The translations under genes were made by a program, and so were the position numbers. Positions 48,954-57,400 of a DNA stretch of 64,000 nt are shown here, piece by piece. The stretch is from positions 1 through 64,000 of the forward strand of contig JAIUNK010000021.1 in NCBI GenBank assembly GCA_020161845.1, written 5' to 3'. This DNA comes from Actinomycetota bacterium (lineage in GTDB: Bacteria > Actinomycetota > Actinomycetes > Actinomycetales > Dermatophilaceae). Each line of letters opens with the position of its first letter. The first letter of the stretch is position 1. The notes beneath the pieces were generated by a model, which searched no databases, was not told the origin of the DNA, and saw only the letters and a program-made list of their open reading frames with translations.

Positions 48954-49304
48954 ATGACCATTCGCGTCATCGCGCACGGAAACCGCTTCGCCTCGGTAGG
49001 TCGGGCCATCGTGGTCACGATCGACCATGACGCTGGAACCCTCGACTTGAGGGCACCCTTCTACCGTCGCACCATCCGCCTGACGGACATTGCCGCCGTC
49101 TCCGCAGAATCCGATGACGGGATGAACCATGGTCTCGTCAACTGGTTCGTGACCGGCAAGGCCTACTCGCCCAACGGCGTACGACTCAACACGGGCGGCA
49201 AAGCGCGGGTTGACATCGCGACGACGGACGGGGCCCGCTACGCGGTCGTCGTCGACACAGTTGAGCAGGCCGACACAATCACGGCGGCGCTCCGAAAAGG
49301 CTGA
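48954..49304 (+). CDS. hypothetical protein (about 116 aa)
   Basis: A small soluble protein (RFASVGRAIVVTIDHDAGTL, IRLTDIAAVSAESDDGMNHG, YAVVVDTVEQADTITAALRK) of mostly beta character, reminiscent of a PH-like or bacterial immunity-type fold. ATG 48954 follows GGGAGG at 5 nt; the frame is open to 48909. No family was recognised. The composition is a little less GC-rich than the neighbours. It converges on a PIN toxin gene. Confidence 0.6.
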   Translation: MTIRVIAHGNRFASVGRAIVVTIDHDAGTLDLRAPFYRRTIRLTDIAAVSAESDDGMNHGLVNWFVTGKAYSPNGVRLNTGGKARVDIATTDGARYAVVVDTVEQADTITAALRKG

Positions 49305-49342
49305 TTCCACCTCGGCGCAGCGTGCGGGCGCCGGGTCGGCCG

Positions 49343-49732
49343 CTAGCGGTCCCCCGGGATCAGCTCGATCGGGCAGCCGATCCCCGGCGCCGCGGCGAGG
49401 CGGCGGTCACCCGTGAGGAGCGGGGCCGCCAGCGCCTCCGCGGCGGCGACGAAGAAGGCGTCGTACGCCGTGAGATTGGCGCGAAGCTCCCACACGCGAG
49501 GAAACAGCCCGGCCATGGGGATCCGCACGATGTCCAAACCCCGCCACGCGCTGAGCCGGCGCGACCCGTCGCCGGGCGTGATCTTGCCGCCGAGCGCGAG
49601 CCCCCGCAGGGCATGGGCGACCTCGGCGTCGATCAGGTGCGGGGCGTGGGGCAGTCGGCCGTGCAGTAGCGCCGCCACGCCGGGCTGGCCCACCAGGAGC
49701 GCGAGGGCGGCCGAGGAGTCGAGGACGATCAG
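49343..49732 (-). CDS. vapC: PIN-domain toxin (VapC), likely CTG start
   Basis: A 129-residue PIN ribonuclease. In this frame the first PIN strand IVLDSSAALALLVGQPGV, with the catalytic Asp, lies upstream of the nearest ATG or GTG start. The codon at its head is CTG 49732, which overlaps the antitoxin stop as CTGA. The remaining PIN residues are in IDAEVAHALRGL, TAYDAFFVAAAEAL and LLTGDRRLAAAPG. The shorter GTG start at 49693 would delete the catalytic strand. The pair with the antitoxin at 49729-49947 forms a complete module. Confidence 0.78.
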   Translation of the reverse strand: MIVLDSSAALALLVGQPGVAALLHGRLPHAPHLIDAEVAHALRGLALGGKITPGDGSRRLSAWRGLDIVRIPMAGLFPRVWELRANLTAYDAFFVAAAEALAAPLLTGDRRLAAAPGIGCPIELIPGDR

Positions 49733-49947
49733 CGATCTCGCCCCTCGCGCACCACGGTCACGATGTCCTCCAGCGGCACCGCCAGGTCCGGCAGCGACTC
49801 CAGGTCACGCAGTCGGGCGCGCAGGGCGGTCGCCGACGCGAGCTCGCGGACGGCGAGGGCGCTGACCGACATGGTCTCCTCGGCGGCCATCGCTTCCAGG
49901 CGTTCGACGACCTCATCGGGCACGTTGCGCAGATAGAGGGTCCTCAT
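49729..49947 (-). CDS. vapB: FitA/VapB-type ribbon-helix-helix antitoxin
   Basis: A 72-residue antitoxin beginning MRTLYLRNVPDEVVERLEAM and continuing SVSALAVRELASATALRARL, a ribbon-helix-helix sequence followed by a toxin-binding tail. It overlaps the toxin start. Upstream, tandem GCTAGC palindromes and a TAGCAT -10 suggest an autoregulated, possibly leaderless promoter. All expected segments are present, unlike the truncated antitoxin at 3896-4105. Confidence 0.83.
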   Translation of the reverse strand: MRTLYLRNVPDEVVERLEAMAAEETMSVSALAVRELASATALRARLRDLESLPDLAVPLEDIVTVVREGRDR

Positions 49948-49955
49948 GTCGCATC

Positions 49956-49970
49956 ATGCTAGCAGCTAGC
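49956..49970 (-). promoter_or_regulatory. promoter and operator of the 49.9-kb toxin-antitoxin module
   Basis: GCTAGC at 49958-49963 and again at 49965-49970 are two palindromes one base apart. On the minus strand TAGCAT (49961-49956) stands 8 nt before the antitoxin ATG. The overlap of operator and -10 fits autorepression. Confidence 0.55.
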
Positions 49971-49987
49971 TTGCCTAGAGCGACGGT

Positions 49988-50788
49988 TTACCGGAGGGTG
50001 CGCAGGTAGGCCGCCGGCGGTTGGCCCACCGCCGCCCGAAAATCCCTAGTGAAGTGGGCCTGGTCGTACCAGCCCAGGCTTGTCGCCAGCGCGGCCAGAT
50101 CCGTGGTGGGGTCGGCCTGCAGCTCGGCCAGGGCATCGTGCAGCCGGTAGCGGCGGATGAGCCAGGTGGGCGGCACCCCGACGTACCAGCGCACCAGCCG
50201 CTGCACGCTGCGCGTCGACAGCCCATGGCGGCGGGCTAGGGCCTCGACGCCGACCAGCGTGCGGTCCCCGGCAACATCGCTGACCAGGGCCGCGACCACG
50301 GCGTACGACGGGTCCGCCGCCTCCGGGACCAGCTCCTCCCAGCAAGCGGCGAGAGCCCCGACGCGCTCGACCTCCGACGACGCCCGCGGCGCCTCGGCCA
50401 GCGCGGCCGCGCCTCGGGAACCCTCCGCGTCCAGCCGCACCACGCGATCGGTCAGACCGGCGGCGTCTAGGCCGGTCAACGCAGCGAACCCGCCCGGGCG
50501 GAACCGGGCGCCCACCACCCAACCGCGACCGCTCAGCTCGGTCTCGAAGCGCCGGGTCACCACCCCGTGGACCAGCGCGGCCGGCAGCCGGTGGCCGTGC
50601 CGGGTCCCCGCGTCGCCCTCCAGCGTGGCGTGGACGCACGGGTGCGAGAGCACCGGCGCGGGCTGGCGGGTCCGGTCCGGCAGGTCCCAGGAGACCGCCC
50701 AGAACCACTCGACGTACGGCGTGAGCGGCTCGCGCACGGGGTAGCGCTGCAGCGTGTGGTGGCTGCCGAGCAGGCCCGGCCGCAGCAT
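49988..50788 (-). CDS. AraC-family transcriptional regulator with DUF6597 domain
   Basis: A 266-residue regulator. The DUF6597-type N-terminus PLTPYVEWFWAVSWDLPDRT occupies about the first 110 residues, and the C-terminal AraC helix-turn-helix pair (about 165-260) includes GVEALARRHGLSTRSVQRLV and AALATSLGWYDQAHFTRDFR. ATG 50788 (GAGG 5 nt upstream) is preferred to GTG 50917, which would overlap the start of the divergent VOC gene. Ligand and targets are unknown; the neighbouring VOC gene is a likely target. Confidence 0.87.
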   Translation of the reverse strand: MLRPGLLGSHHTLQRYPVREPLTPYVEWFWAVSWDLPDRTRQPAPVLSHPCVHATLEGDAGTRHGHRLPAALVHGVVTRRFETELSGRGWVVGARFRPGGFAALTGLDAAGLTDRVVRLDAEGSRGAAALAEAPRASSEVERVGALAACWEELVPEAADPSYAVVAALVSDVAGDRTLVGVEALARRHGLSTRSVQRLVRWYVGVPPTWLIRRYRLHDALAELQADPTTDLAALATSLGWYDQAHFTRDFRAAVGQPPAAYLRTLR

Positions 50789-50907
50789 GCCTCGCGGCGC
50801 ATTGTCCAGCGAGGTGGATCCCAGCGCTGGGGAGGCTGGCGGTGGTGAGGCCGACGCTGTCGCATCCGTGCAAGACGCTTCGGGGGCCGACGGCGCAGGC
50901 TGCTCCC

Positions 50908-51390
50908 ATGACGACACAGGACGCAGTCTCGCCGATCCCGCCCGGATACACCGCGCTGACGCCGTACCTCGTGGTCGACGGCGCCGCCCGCGCCCTCGAC
51001 TTCTACGCCTCGGTGTTCGGGGCGACCGTGGTGTCCCGCAACGACGGGCCGGACGGCACGGTGGCGCACGCCGAGCTGGATTTCGGCACCGGCCGGTTGC
51101 AGCTCTCCGACCCGGCCCCGTCGATGGGCCTGATCGCCCCGGACGGCACGAACCAGGTCAACCACAGTTACGTGCTCTACTGCCCGGACGTCGATGCGAC
51201 CTGGCGCGCCGCGGTGGCGGCCGGGGCCACGCCGTTCGAGGAGCCGGCGACGTTCGTGACCGGGGACCGGTTCGGGGCGATCCTCGACCCGTTCGGGCAC
51301 CGCTGGGCGATCATGACCCGGGTCGAGGACGTCTCTCCGGAAGAGGCGCAGCACCGCGTCGAGGAGTGGCTGGCCAGCCAGGGCGGCTAG
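50908..51390 (+). CDS. VOC family protein (PhnB-like)
   Basis: A 160-residue VOC/glyoxalase-like protein: YTALTPYLVVDGAARALDFY at the start, GTVAHAELDFGTGRLQLSDP, and DRFGAILDPFGHRWAIMTRV at the end, the pattern of PhnB/YdcR-type members. ATG 50908 is the start. It diverges from an AraC-type gene and is followed after 24 nt by an antitoxin gene. The metal-binding positions are plausible, but no substrate can be assigned. Confidence 0.87.
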   Translation: MTTQDAVSPIPPGYTALTPYLVVDGAARALDFYASVFGATVVSRNDGPDGTVAHAELDFGTGRLQLSDPAPSMGLIAPDGTNQVNHSYVLYCPDVDATWRAAVAAGATPFEEPATFVTGDRFGAILDPFGHRWAIMTRVEDVSPEEAQHRVEEWLASQGG

Positions 51391-51409
51391 TGGTGCCACG
51401 CGGTACCAT
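51391..51409 (+). promoter_or_regulatory. operator and -10 of the 51.4-kb toxin-antitoxin module
   Basis: TGGTGCC (51391-51397) and GGTACCA (51402-51408) form an inverted repeat with 6 of 7 matches. TACCAT (51404-51409) stands 5 nt before ATG 51415, suggesting a leaderless transcript. The stretch GCGGTACCATCGGGCATGGCC closely resembles the region before the antitoxin at 8458. Confidence 0.55.
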
Positions 51410-51414
51410 CGGGC

Positions 51415-51669
51415 ATGGCCATGAACCTCCGCCTGAAGCCCGAGACTGCCGAGGCGTTGCGGCGCGCCGCGGCTGAACAGGGCCGCAGCCAACAGCAGAT
51501 CGCCCAGGAAGCCATCGAGATCGCGCTGGGGCTCGCCGTACCGCCGCGCAGCTACAAGCCGCCGCTGCCCCCGCCGCGGATTCCGTACAGGGAGCCCGGC
51601 CCGCTGCTCCCGCTTCCCGAGGGCGTCACCAGCTCGCTCGAACTCCTGGACCGCGAGGACCGCTTCTGA
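51415..51669 (+). CDS. vapB: ribbon-helix-helix antitoxin
   Basis: An 84-residue protein beginning MAMNLRLKPETAEALRRAAA and continuing SQQQIAQEAIEIALGLAV, then a Pro-rich toxin-binding tail. The first 25 residues are closely similar to those of the antitoxin at 8255-8458, including MAM-LRL and SQQQI, although that one partners a Doc-like toxin. Its stop overlaps the start of the PIN toxin (TGATG). Confidence 0.82.
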   Translation: MAMNLRLKPETAEALRRAAAEQGRSQQQIAQEAIEIALGLAVPPRSYKPPLPPPRIPYREPGPLLPLPEGVTSSLELLDREDRF

Positions 51670-52076
51670 TGCGGGTGTACGTCGACACCTCGGCCGTGCT
51701 GCCGCGCCTGTTCGACGAGCCGGCCACGGCGCTGACCGCGCAGACCTACGCGACACACCACCGCGACGGAGACAGCCTGGTCACCTCTGCACTCACGCTG
51801 ATCGAGGCATCTCGGGCGACTCGGGCGCGACGCCGCCGCGAGGGGCGGCCCGACCCGGCGCCCGATCTGAGCCAGGCGATGGCCGACATTGTCGAGTACC
51901 CCATCGACTCGAGCGTGATCCATCTCGCGAGGACCATCGGCCCGGACGCGCTTCGCTCGCTGGACGCGATTCACCTGGCTACCGCCGTCGCCGTGGGGGC
52001 GGACGTCATGTTCACCTACGACGCGCGCCTGGCCGAGGCGGCCCGGGACTGGGGGCTGGCGGTCGAGCCCGCCTGA
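51669..52076 (+). CDS. vapC: PIN-domain toxin (VapC)
   Basis: A 135-residue PIN ribonuclease with the catalytic residues in VYVDTSAVLPRLFDEPA (Asp 6), TLIEASRATRARR, RSLDAIHLATAVAVG and MFTYDARLAEAARDWG. It overlaps the antitoxin stop. Full length for the family. VapC toxins cleave tRNA or rRNA; the target is unknown. It converges on metY. Confidence 0.88.
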   Translation: MRVYVDTSAVLPRLFDEPATALTAQTYATHHRDGDSLVTSALTLIEASRATRARRRREGRPDPAPDLSQAMADIVEYPIDSSVIHLARTIGPDALRSLDAIHLATAVAVGADVMFTYDARLAEAARDWGLAVEPA

Positions 52077-52153
52077 TCATCCAGACATCCCGATCCTGGA
52101 GGAACAGCGGGTCGCGCCAGCCCCCGACGTACGCCGTATGCCGCGGGCCGACC

Positions 52154-53464
52154 TCAGCCCTTCGCCGCCGCGAAGCCCTTCTCCAGGTCGGCGATGATGT
52201 CGTCGATGTGCTCGATCCCCACCGCGAGCCGCACCAGGCCAGGGGTCACGCCCGCGCCCAGGCGGTCGGCGTCGCTGCCCTGGCTGTGCGTCGTGGAGGC
52301 CGGGTGGATGACCAGCGAGCGCACATCGCCGATGTTGGCGACGTGGCTATGCAGCTCCAGCGCGTCCACGAACCGCCGGCCCGCCTCGATGCCCCCCGCG
52401 ATCTCGAAACTGAAGACCGCGCCCGACCCCTTCGGGCAGTACTGCTGCGCCCGCTCGAAGTCCCGATTGCCCCGCTGCGAGGCGTAATTCACCGACTCCA
52501 CCTGCGGGTGTCCGGTCAGGAAGTCGACCACGCGCCGGGTGTTCTCGACGTGCCGCTCCATCCGTAGCGACAGCGTCTCCAGGCCCTGGGCCAGCAGGAA
52601 CGCGTTGAACGGCGACACCGCGGCACCGGTGTCGCGCAGCAGGTCGACGCGGGCCTTGAGGATGAAGCTCAGGTTGGCCCCGAACGCGCTGCCCACGCCG
52701 AGATCCCGGGCGTAGACCAGCCCGTGGTAGCTCTCGCTCGGCGAGTTGAACTGCGGGAACTTCTCCGGCTCGGCGCCATAGTCGAAGGTGCCGCCGTCGA
52801 CGAGGGCGCCGACGATCGCCGTACCGTGGCCGCCCAAATATTTCGTCGCCGAGTGGATCACCACGTCCGCGCCGTGCGCGAGGGGTTGGATGAGGTACGG
52901 CGTCGCGACCGTGTTGTCGACCATCAGCGGGACGCCCGCCTCGTGGGCGACGGCGGCGACCCCGGCGATGTCGAGGACCTGCTGGTCGGGGTTGGAAATC
53001 GTCTCGCCGAACACGATCTTGGTGTTGGGCCGCAGCGCCCGGCGCCATTCGTCTAGGTCGGCCGGGTCGGCGACGAAGGTCGTCTCGATGCCCAGCCGCG
53101 GCAGGGTGTATTTGAGCAGGTTGTACGTCCCGCCGTACAGCGCCGCGCTGCTCACCACGTGGTCGCCGGCCTGGGCGACGTTGAGGATGGCGTACGTCGT
53201 GGCGGCCATCCCGCTGGCCAGCAGCAGCGCGCCCACGCCGCCCTCCAGGGAGGCGAGCCGGTTCTCGACGACCTCGGTCGTGGGGTTGCCGAGCCGGGTG
53301 TAGATCGGGCCGAGGTCGGTCAGCGCGAACCGCGCCGCGGCCGTCTCGGAGTCCCCGAAGACGTAGCTGGTGGTCTGGTAGATCGGCAACGCCCGGGCGC
53401 CGGTCGCGGCGTCGGGCAGCTGGCCGGCGTGGATCTGGCGGGTCTCGAAGGCCCAGTCGGACAT
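52154..53464 (-). CDS. metY: O-acetylhomoserine sulfhydrylase MetY (PLP-dependent)
   Basis: A 436-residue PLP enzyme of the Cys/Met metabolism family that makes homocysteine from O-acetylhomoserine and sulfide. Features include HAGQLPDAATGARALPIYQT, YTRLGNPTTEVVENRLASLEGG, the PLP-lysine segment HSATKYLGGHGTA, and GVTPGLVRLAVGIEHIDDII near the end. ATG 53464. A SAM-IV riboswitch lies about 130 nt upstream, so it is repressed when SAM is abundant, which supports methionine synthesis rather than cysteine synthesis. No metX gene follows in the window. Confidence 0.93.
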   Translation of the reverse strand: MSDWAFETRQIHAGQLPDAATGARALPIYQTTSYVFGDSETAAARFALTDLGPIYTRLGNPTTEVVENRLASLEGGVGALLLASGMAATTYAILNVAQAGDHVVSSAALYGGTYNLLKYTLPRLGIETTFVADPADLDEWRRALRPNTKIVFGETISNPDQQVLDIAGVAAVAHEAGVPLMVDNTVATPYLIQPLAHGADVVIHSATKYLGGHGTAIVGALVDGGTFDYGAEPEKFPQFNSPSESYHGLVYARDLGVGSAFGANLSFILKARVDLLRDTGAAVSPFNAFLLAQGLETLSLRMERHVENTRRVVDFLTGHPQVESVNYASQRGNRDFERAQQYCPKGSGAVFSFEIAGGIEAGRRFVDALELHSHVANIGDVRSLVIHPASTTHSQGSDADRLGAGVTPGLVRLAVGIEHIDDIIADLEKGFAAAKG

Positions 53465-53592
53465 GGCGCTCCTTGCGTGGTTCGAGCGGCGCGGGGCGGC
53501 GCAGTCTCCTGCGTCGGCCCCGACCGCGGGGTGTGGGTGCCGGGTGCGTCACGACGCCCCGCGCTTGCCGGCCGCCTCACGTCGACGACCGA

Positions 53593-53677
53593 CCAGGTCC
53601 TCACCCGGGGCACCCCGCCGCGGTGGGAGGGTTGCCGGCCAGCGAGCCGGGGCTTCGCGCTGGCGCTCATGACCTGA
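53593..53677 (-). ncRNA. SAM-IV riboswitch upstream of metY
   Basis: On the minus strand the order GGTCATGAGCGCCAGCG, AAGCCCCGGC, GCTGGCCGGCAACCCTCC, CGCGGCGGGGTGCCCCGGGT and GAGGACC matches the SAM-IV aptamer with its conserved GGCAACC and closing stem. About 130 nt remain before the metY ATG; a 7-bp stem CGCGGGG/CCCCGCG at 53525-53563 may belong to the expression platform. Confidence 0.85.
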
Positions 53678-53749
53678 CGTGAGGATAGCCAGAACCATCC
53701 GTGATGTGACACGCCATTCTCACGATCCGGTACGTCGCAGCGGGCGGGC

Positions 53750-54145
53750 TCAGGGCGCGATCGCCACGGCACGCACGTCCGTCTGCGGGAAGTCGTCGCC
53801 CGTGAACAGCAGCGCCACGTCGGCGAGCTGAGCCGTCGCATACGCCAGACAATCCCCGAAGTTCAGGCCCGCAGGATGGCGGCCCTTCCCGAAACGGCGC
53901 CACGCGCCCAGCGCAGCGTGAGCGTGTTCCGCATCGAACGGGACGACCCGCGCGACCGCCTCCAGCAGGAGGTGCAGGTCGCGGGTCGCGTCGGCCCCTT
54001 GGCGAGCCTCGACCACGATCGCGGCCTCGACCACCGATGCTGCCGAGACGATGGCGTCCTCCCGCTGCAGGACCTGCAGCAGCGGCTCGGCGTCCGGCTC
54101 ACCGAGCACGATGGCGACGAGTGCGGAACTGTCGACCGCGATCAC
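53750..54145 (-). CDS. vapC: PIN-domain toxin (VapC)
   Basis: A 131-residue PIN ribonuclease: MIAVDSSALVAIVLGEPDAE (catalytic Asp 4), SVVEAAIVVEARQG, NFGDCLAYATAQLAD and LLFTGDDFPQTDVRAV with the remaining acidic residues. The ATG overlaps the antitoxin stop in ATGA. This branch (NFGDCLAYA, FTGDDFPQTD) is the Rv0624-type VapC group. It ends 73 nt upstream of the metY riboswitch. Confidence 0.88.
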   Translation of the reverse strand: MIAVDSSALVAIVLGEPDAEPLLQVLQREDAIVSAASVVEAAIVVEARQGADATRDLHLLLEAVARVVPFDAEHAHAALGAWRRFGKGRHPAGLNFGDCLAYATAQLADVALLFTGDDFPQTDVRAVAIAP

Positions 54146-54387
54146 GCGGGCAGTCCGTCGTCGCCGTAGCCGAGGATCTCCGCTTCCGACCGGCGGTCCA
54201 GTACGGCCCGTGCCCGGCCCCGGCGGATGATGTCGTCCACGTCAGGGGGGGACGCAGGGCGCCGCCGCAGCCGATCGAGTCGCTCCTCGATGGCGCGCCG
54301 GGTGGCCTCGGTGATGGATTCCCCTGCCAACGAGGCCAGCTCGCGGGCCAGCCGGTCCGTCTCGGCGTCCTTGATATTCAGCGCCAT
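54142..54387 (-). CDS. vapB: VapB-type antitoxin (PSK/Rv0623-like)
   Basis: An 81-residue antitoxin beginning MALNIKDAETDRLARELASL and continuing GESITEATRRAIEERLDRLR, the pattern of the Rv0623/PSK-type VapB proteins. ATG 54387 is chosen over 54414 because the family starts with MALNIKD and GGAG precedes it. It is coupled to its toxin. Upstream lie TATGAT and an AGGAAG/CTTCCT repeat. Confidence 0.85.
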   Translation of the reverse strand: MALNIKDAETDRLARELASLAGESITEATRRAIEERLDRLRRRPASPPDVDDIIRRGRARAVLDRRSEAEILGYGDDGLPA

Positions 54388-54416
54388 GTCTCCATCATAA
54401 GAGGAAGAAAGCATCC

Positions 54417-54429
54417 AGGAAGTCTTCCT
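54417..54429. promoter_or_regulatory. small palindrome upstream of the vapB antitoxin
   Basis: AGGAAG-T-CTTCCT is a perfect 6-bp inverted repeat about 30 nt upstream of the vapB start, with another AGGAAG at 54402-54407 and a TATGAT -10 (minus strand) between it and the gene. An operator is likely but unproven. Confidence 0.4.
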
Positions 54430-54466
54430 CGCTCGGCGAACCTGCGGGCCACAGGCTTGGGAGCGA

Positions 54467-57400
54467 TCAGGCGGGAGGTGGGACCGCCGTCGCTACGTCG
54501 GCGAAGGTGCACAGCGCGTTGACCAGCCGCACCTGGTCCGGGGTCGAGGCGGCCGCGTCGAGCAGCGCGGGCGAGCCCACCCAGATGGCGAGCGCCTTGG
54601 CCCGCGAGATCGCCACGTTGAGGCGATGCACGTCGTACAGGAACGACACCCCCCGCGGCGCGTCCACCGCGCTCGAACTGCCCGTCGCGTAGATCACCAC
54701 CGGCGCCTGCTGCCCCTGGAACCGGTCGACGGTGCCGACCCGGACGCCCTCGGGGACGGCCCGCGCGAGGCGGTCGACGTGCACGTTGTACGGCGCCACG
54801 ACGAGCACGTCCGAGGTGGTCATCGCCCGGGACGTCCCGTCGGCGTCGACCCACCGTCCGGCGAGCACCTCCCGCACCAGCGCCCCGACCACGCCCGCCT
54901 CCTCGACGCTGTCGGCGACGTTCCCGGTGTGCTCCACCGGCACCCAGCGCAGCCCGGAGCCGGCGAGCCCCGCCCAGCGCCCGGCTGACCCACCGCGCGC
55001 CGGCAGGTCCACCCGCTGCCGCTCCCGGCCTGGTGCCGAGTGCAGCCGCCCGTCATAGCTGAGCAGCGAGATCAGCGCGGTGATCGCCGGGTGCATCCGG
55101 TAGGTCACGTCGAGGAACAGCCCGCGATCGGCCGGGATCACGTCGTGCTCCCCGATGAGGTGTCCGAGCGCGGAGACGCCCGCGCCGTAGGGGTGCTCGG
55201 CCTTCGTCGGCTGGGTCAGCTGCTGCGGGTCGCCGAGCAGCACCAGGGACGCCGCTGCCCCGGCCACCGCCACCGCGTTGGCCAGCGAGAATTGCCCGGC
55301 CTCGTCGATGACCAGCACGTCCACGGAGTCGGCCAGCTCGGGGCGCGCCCACAGCCAGGCCGTGCCCCCGACCAGCCGCGCCGAGCCGTCCCGCAGCGCT
55401 GTGGCGACCTCCGCGTTGTCGGCCACTTCGCGCACGCCCGCATCCTGATCGAGGAGGCTGTGCTCGGCCGGCTCGCCGCTCACCTTGTGCAGCGCCGGAC
55501 GCCCGACCTCGTCCAGCAGATTGCGGATCACCGCGTGCGACTGGGCGGTCACCCCGACCCGGCGGCCCGCATCCAACAGCGCCCGGATCAGGTGGCTCGC
55601 GGCGTACGTCTTGCCCGCCCCCGGCGGCCCCTGCACCGCGAGCACCTCCCCGGACAGCCCGAGCCCGACCCGCACCACCGCCTCCGCGGGCGTCTCCCCC
55701 GGCCGCAGCGCCAGCGCGCCCACCGGCACCCGCCGCGTCACCAGGGCCGTGCCCGCCGACACGCCCCCCGCCAGCAGCGTCTCCGCCTGCCGGGCCAGCG
55801 CCCCACGGACCACCCGGTTGTCGATCGGCCCCGGCGGCATCACGCCCCGCGGCGTCGCCGCCGGGTGCTTGACGCCCCGCGAGAGCACCAGTTCGCCCGC
55901 CTCGCCGTCCACCGACACGACCGTCCCGCAGGACTCGCGGGTGTCGACGTCGTGCGCGCCCTTGCCGGCCTCCAGGCGGGTCGCCTGTGGCGGGAAGGGA
56001 TAGCGCCACAGCAGGCTCGTCGGCTTGCCCGACTTGCCCAGCTTCTCCCCCGCCGCGACCGGCTCGCCCGGCCGGCCGAGCGCCGCGCCGTCCTCGACCA
56101 GGTCGTCGTCGGAGAGTTCGGCCCGCCGGAAGAAGTCCCACCAGTCCGGCCGATCCTCCCGCCGGTGCCAGCCGATCAGCCCGGCGAACAGCTCGTGCCC
56201 CGCCGCCACGAGCCTCTCGGCCAGCTCCCGTTCCTCGACCGCGGCCTCGGCTTCGGCGGCCTGGTCGTACGGCGTGGCCGCCGGGCGGGGCAGCAGCAGC
56301 CCGCCCGCCCCGGAGCCCCGGGCCGCGAGGTCCAGGGCCAGCTCGCTGCGGCGGTCCTCCAGCCAGTCGTGCAGCGCCAGCGTCGAGCGCACGTCCTCGC
56401 GGTTGTAGTCGGCGATCCGCTGCAGGATCGTCGAGTCGCCGGACTCGAGCCAGCGTTCGTATTCCACCACCGAGCTCATCGCGTCGGCGACCTCATCGCC
56501 CTGGCCGTGCCGGGTGTGCCCCCAATAGAGGTCCTCCAGCTTCTTGATCGAGTAGGACGACTTCCCGATCAGCAGCCCCTCCTTGACCACGCCGTACAGG
56601 TCCACGAACCGACCGCCGCGCAGCAGCGCGTCCAGCTCGGCCTCCGCGACGCCGTACCGGCCGGTGAGCCGCTTGAGCGCCGCCGTCTCGTACGGCGCGT
56701 AGTGGTAGACGTGCATCCCCGGGTGGTCGCGCCAGCGGGCCAGCAGAAACTCCAGCAACCGCGCCACCATCGTGGCCTCGGCGGCCTCGTCGTGCGCCCA
56801 CCAGGTGTCGAACCTGTGAGCCCGGTCAAGCACCCCCGCCAGGTATTCGCGCCCGGTCCCGTCCCCCGCGAACGGGTCGCCCTCGAAGTCGAGGTAGAGG
56901 TCGCCGCGGTCCGGCTCGGGAAGGCGCGCCAGCCCCCGGCCGGGCGCATAGGGCAGCAGCTCGTACCGCGCCCGGTCCCCCTCCCGCTCCGCGACCTGCA
57001 GCCGCGCCTGACGGCGCAGCTTCTCGTACGTCGGGCGCGACAGCCCCGCCGGTACGGCGTCGCCCGCCGCCGCCAGCGCCGCGACGGAACCGACCCCGCC
57101 GGCCCGCAGGGCGTCGCGATGCCGGCGCCGCATCCCGGCCACCAGCGACAGGTCGTCCGAGGCCAGCCACGCCTCGCCGCACTGGCCCTGCCAACGGCAC
57201 CGGGAGCACTGCGGCACCGGGACGGGCTCGGTCGCGGCCGCCGGGTCCGTCGCGACAGCCGCGGCGCGGGCGTCGACGAACCACTCCAGGCCCGCCCGAG
57301 CCCGGGCCGCGTAGGCCGCCACGTCCGCGAGCCGCCAGGACCGCTCCACGCCGTCACCGGTCACCACCACGAGCCGCGCCGGCGGCACCCCCTGAAGCGT

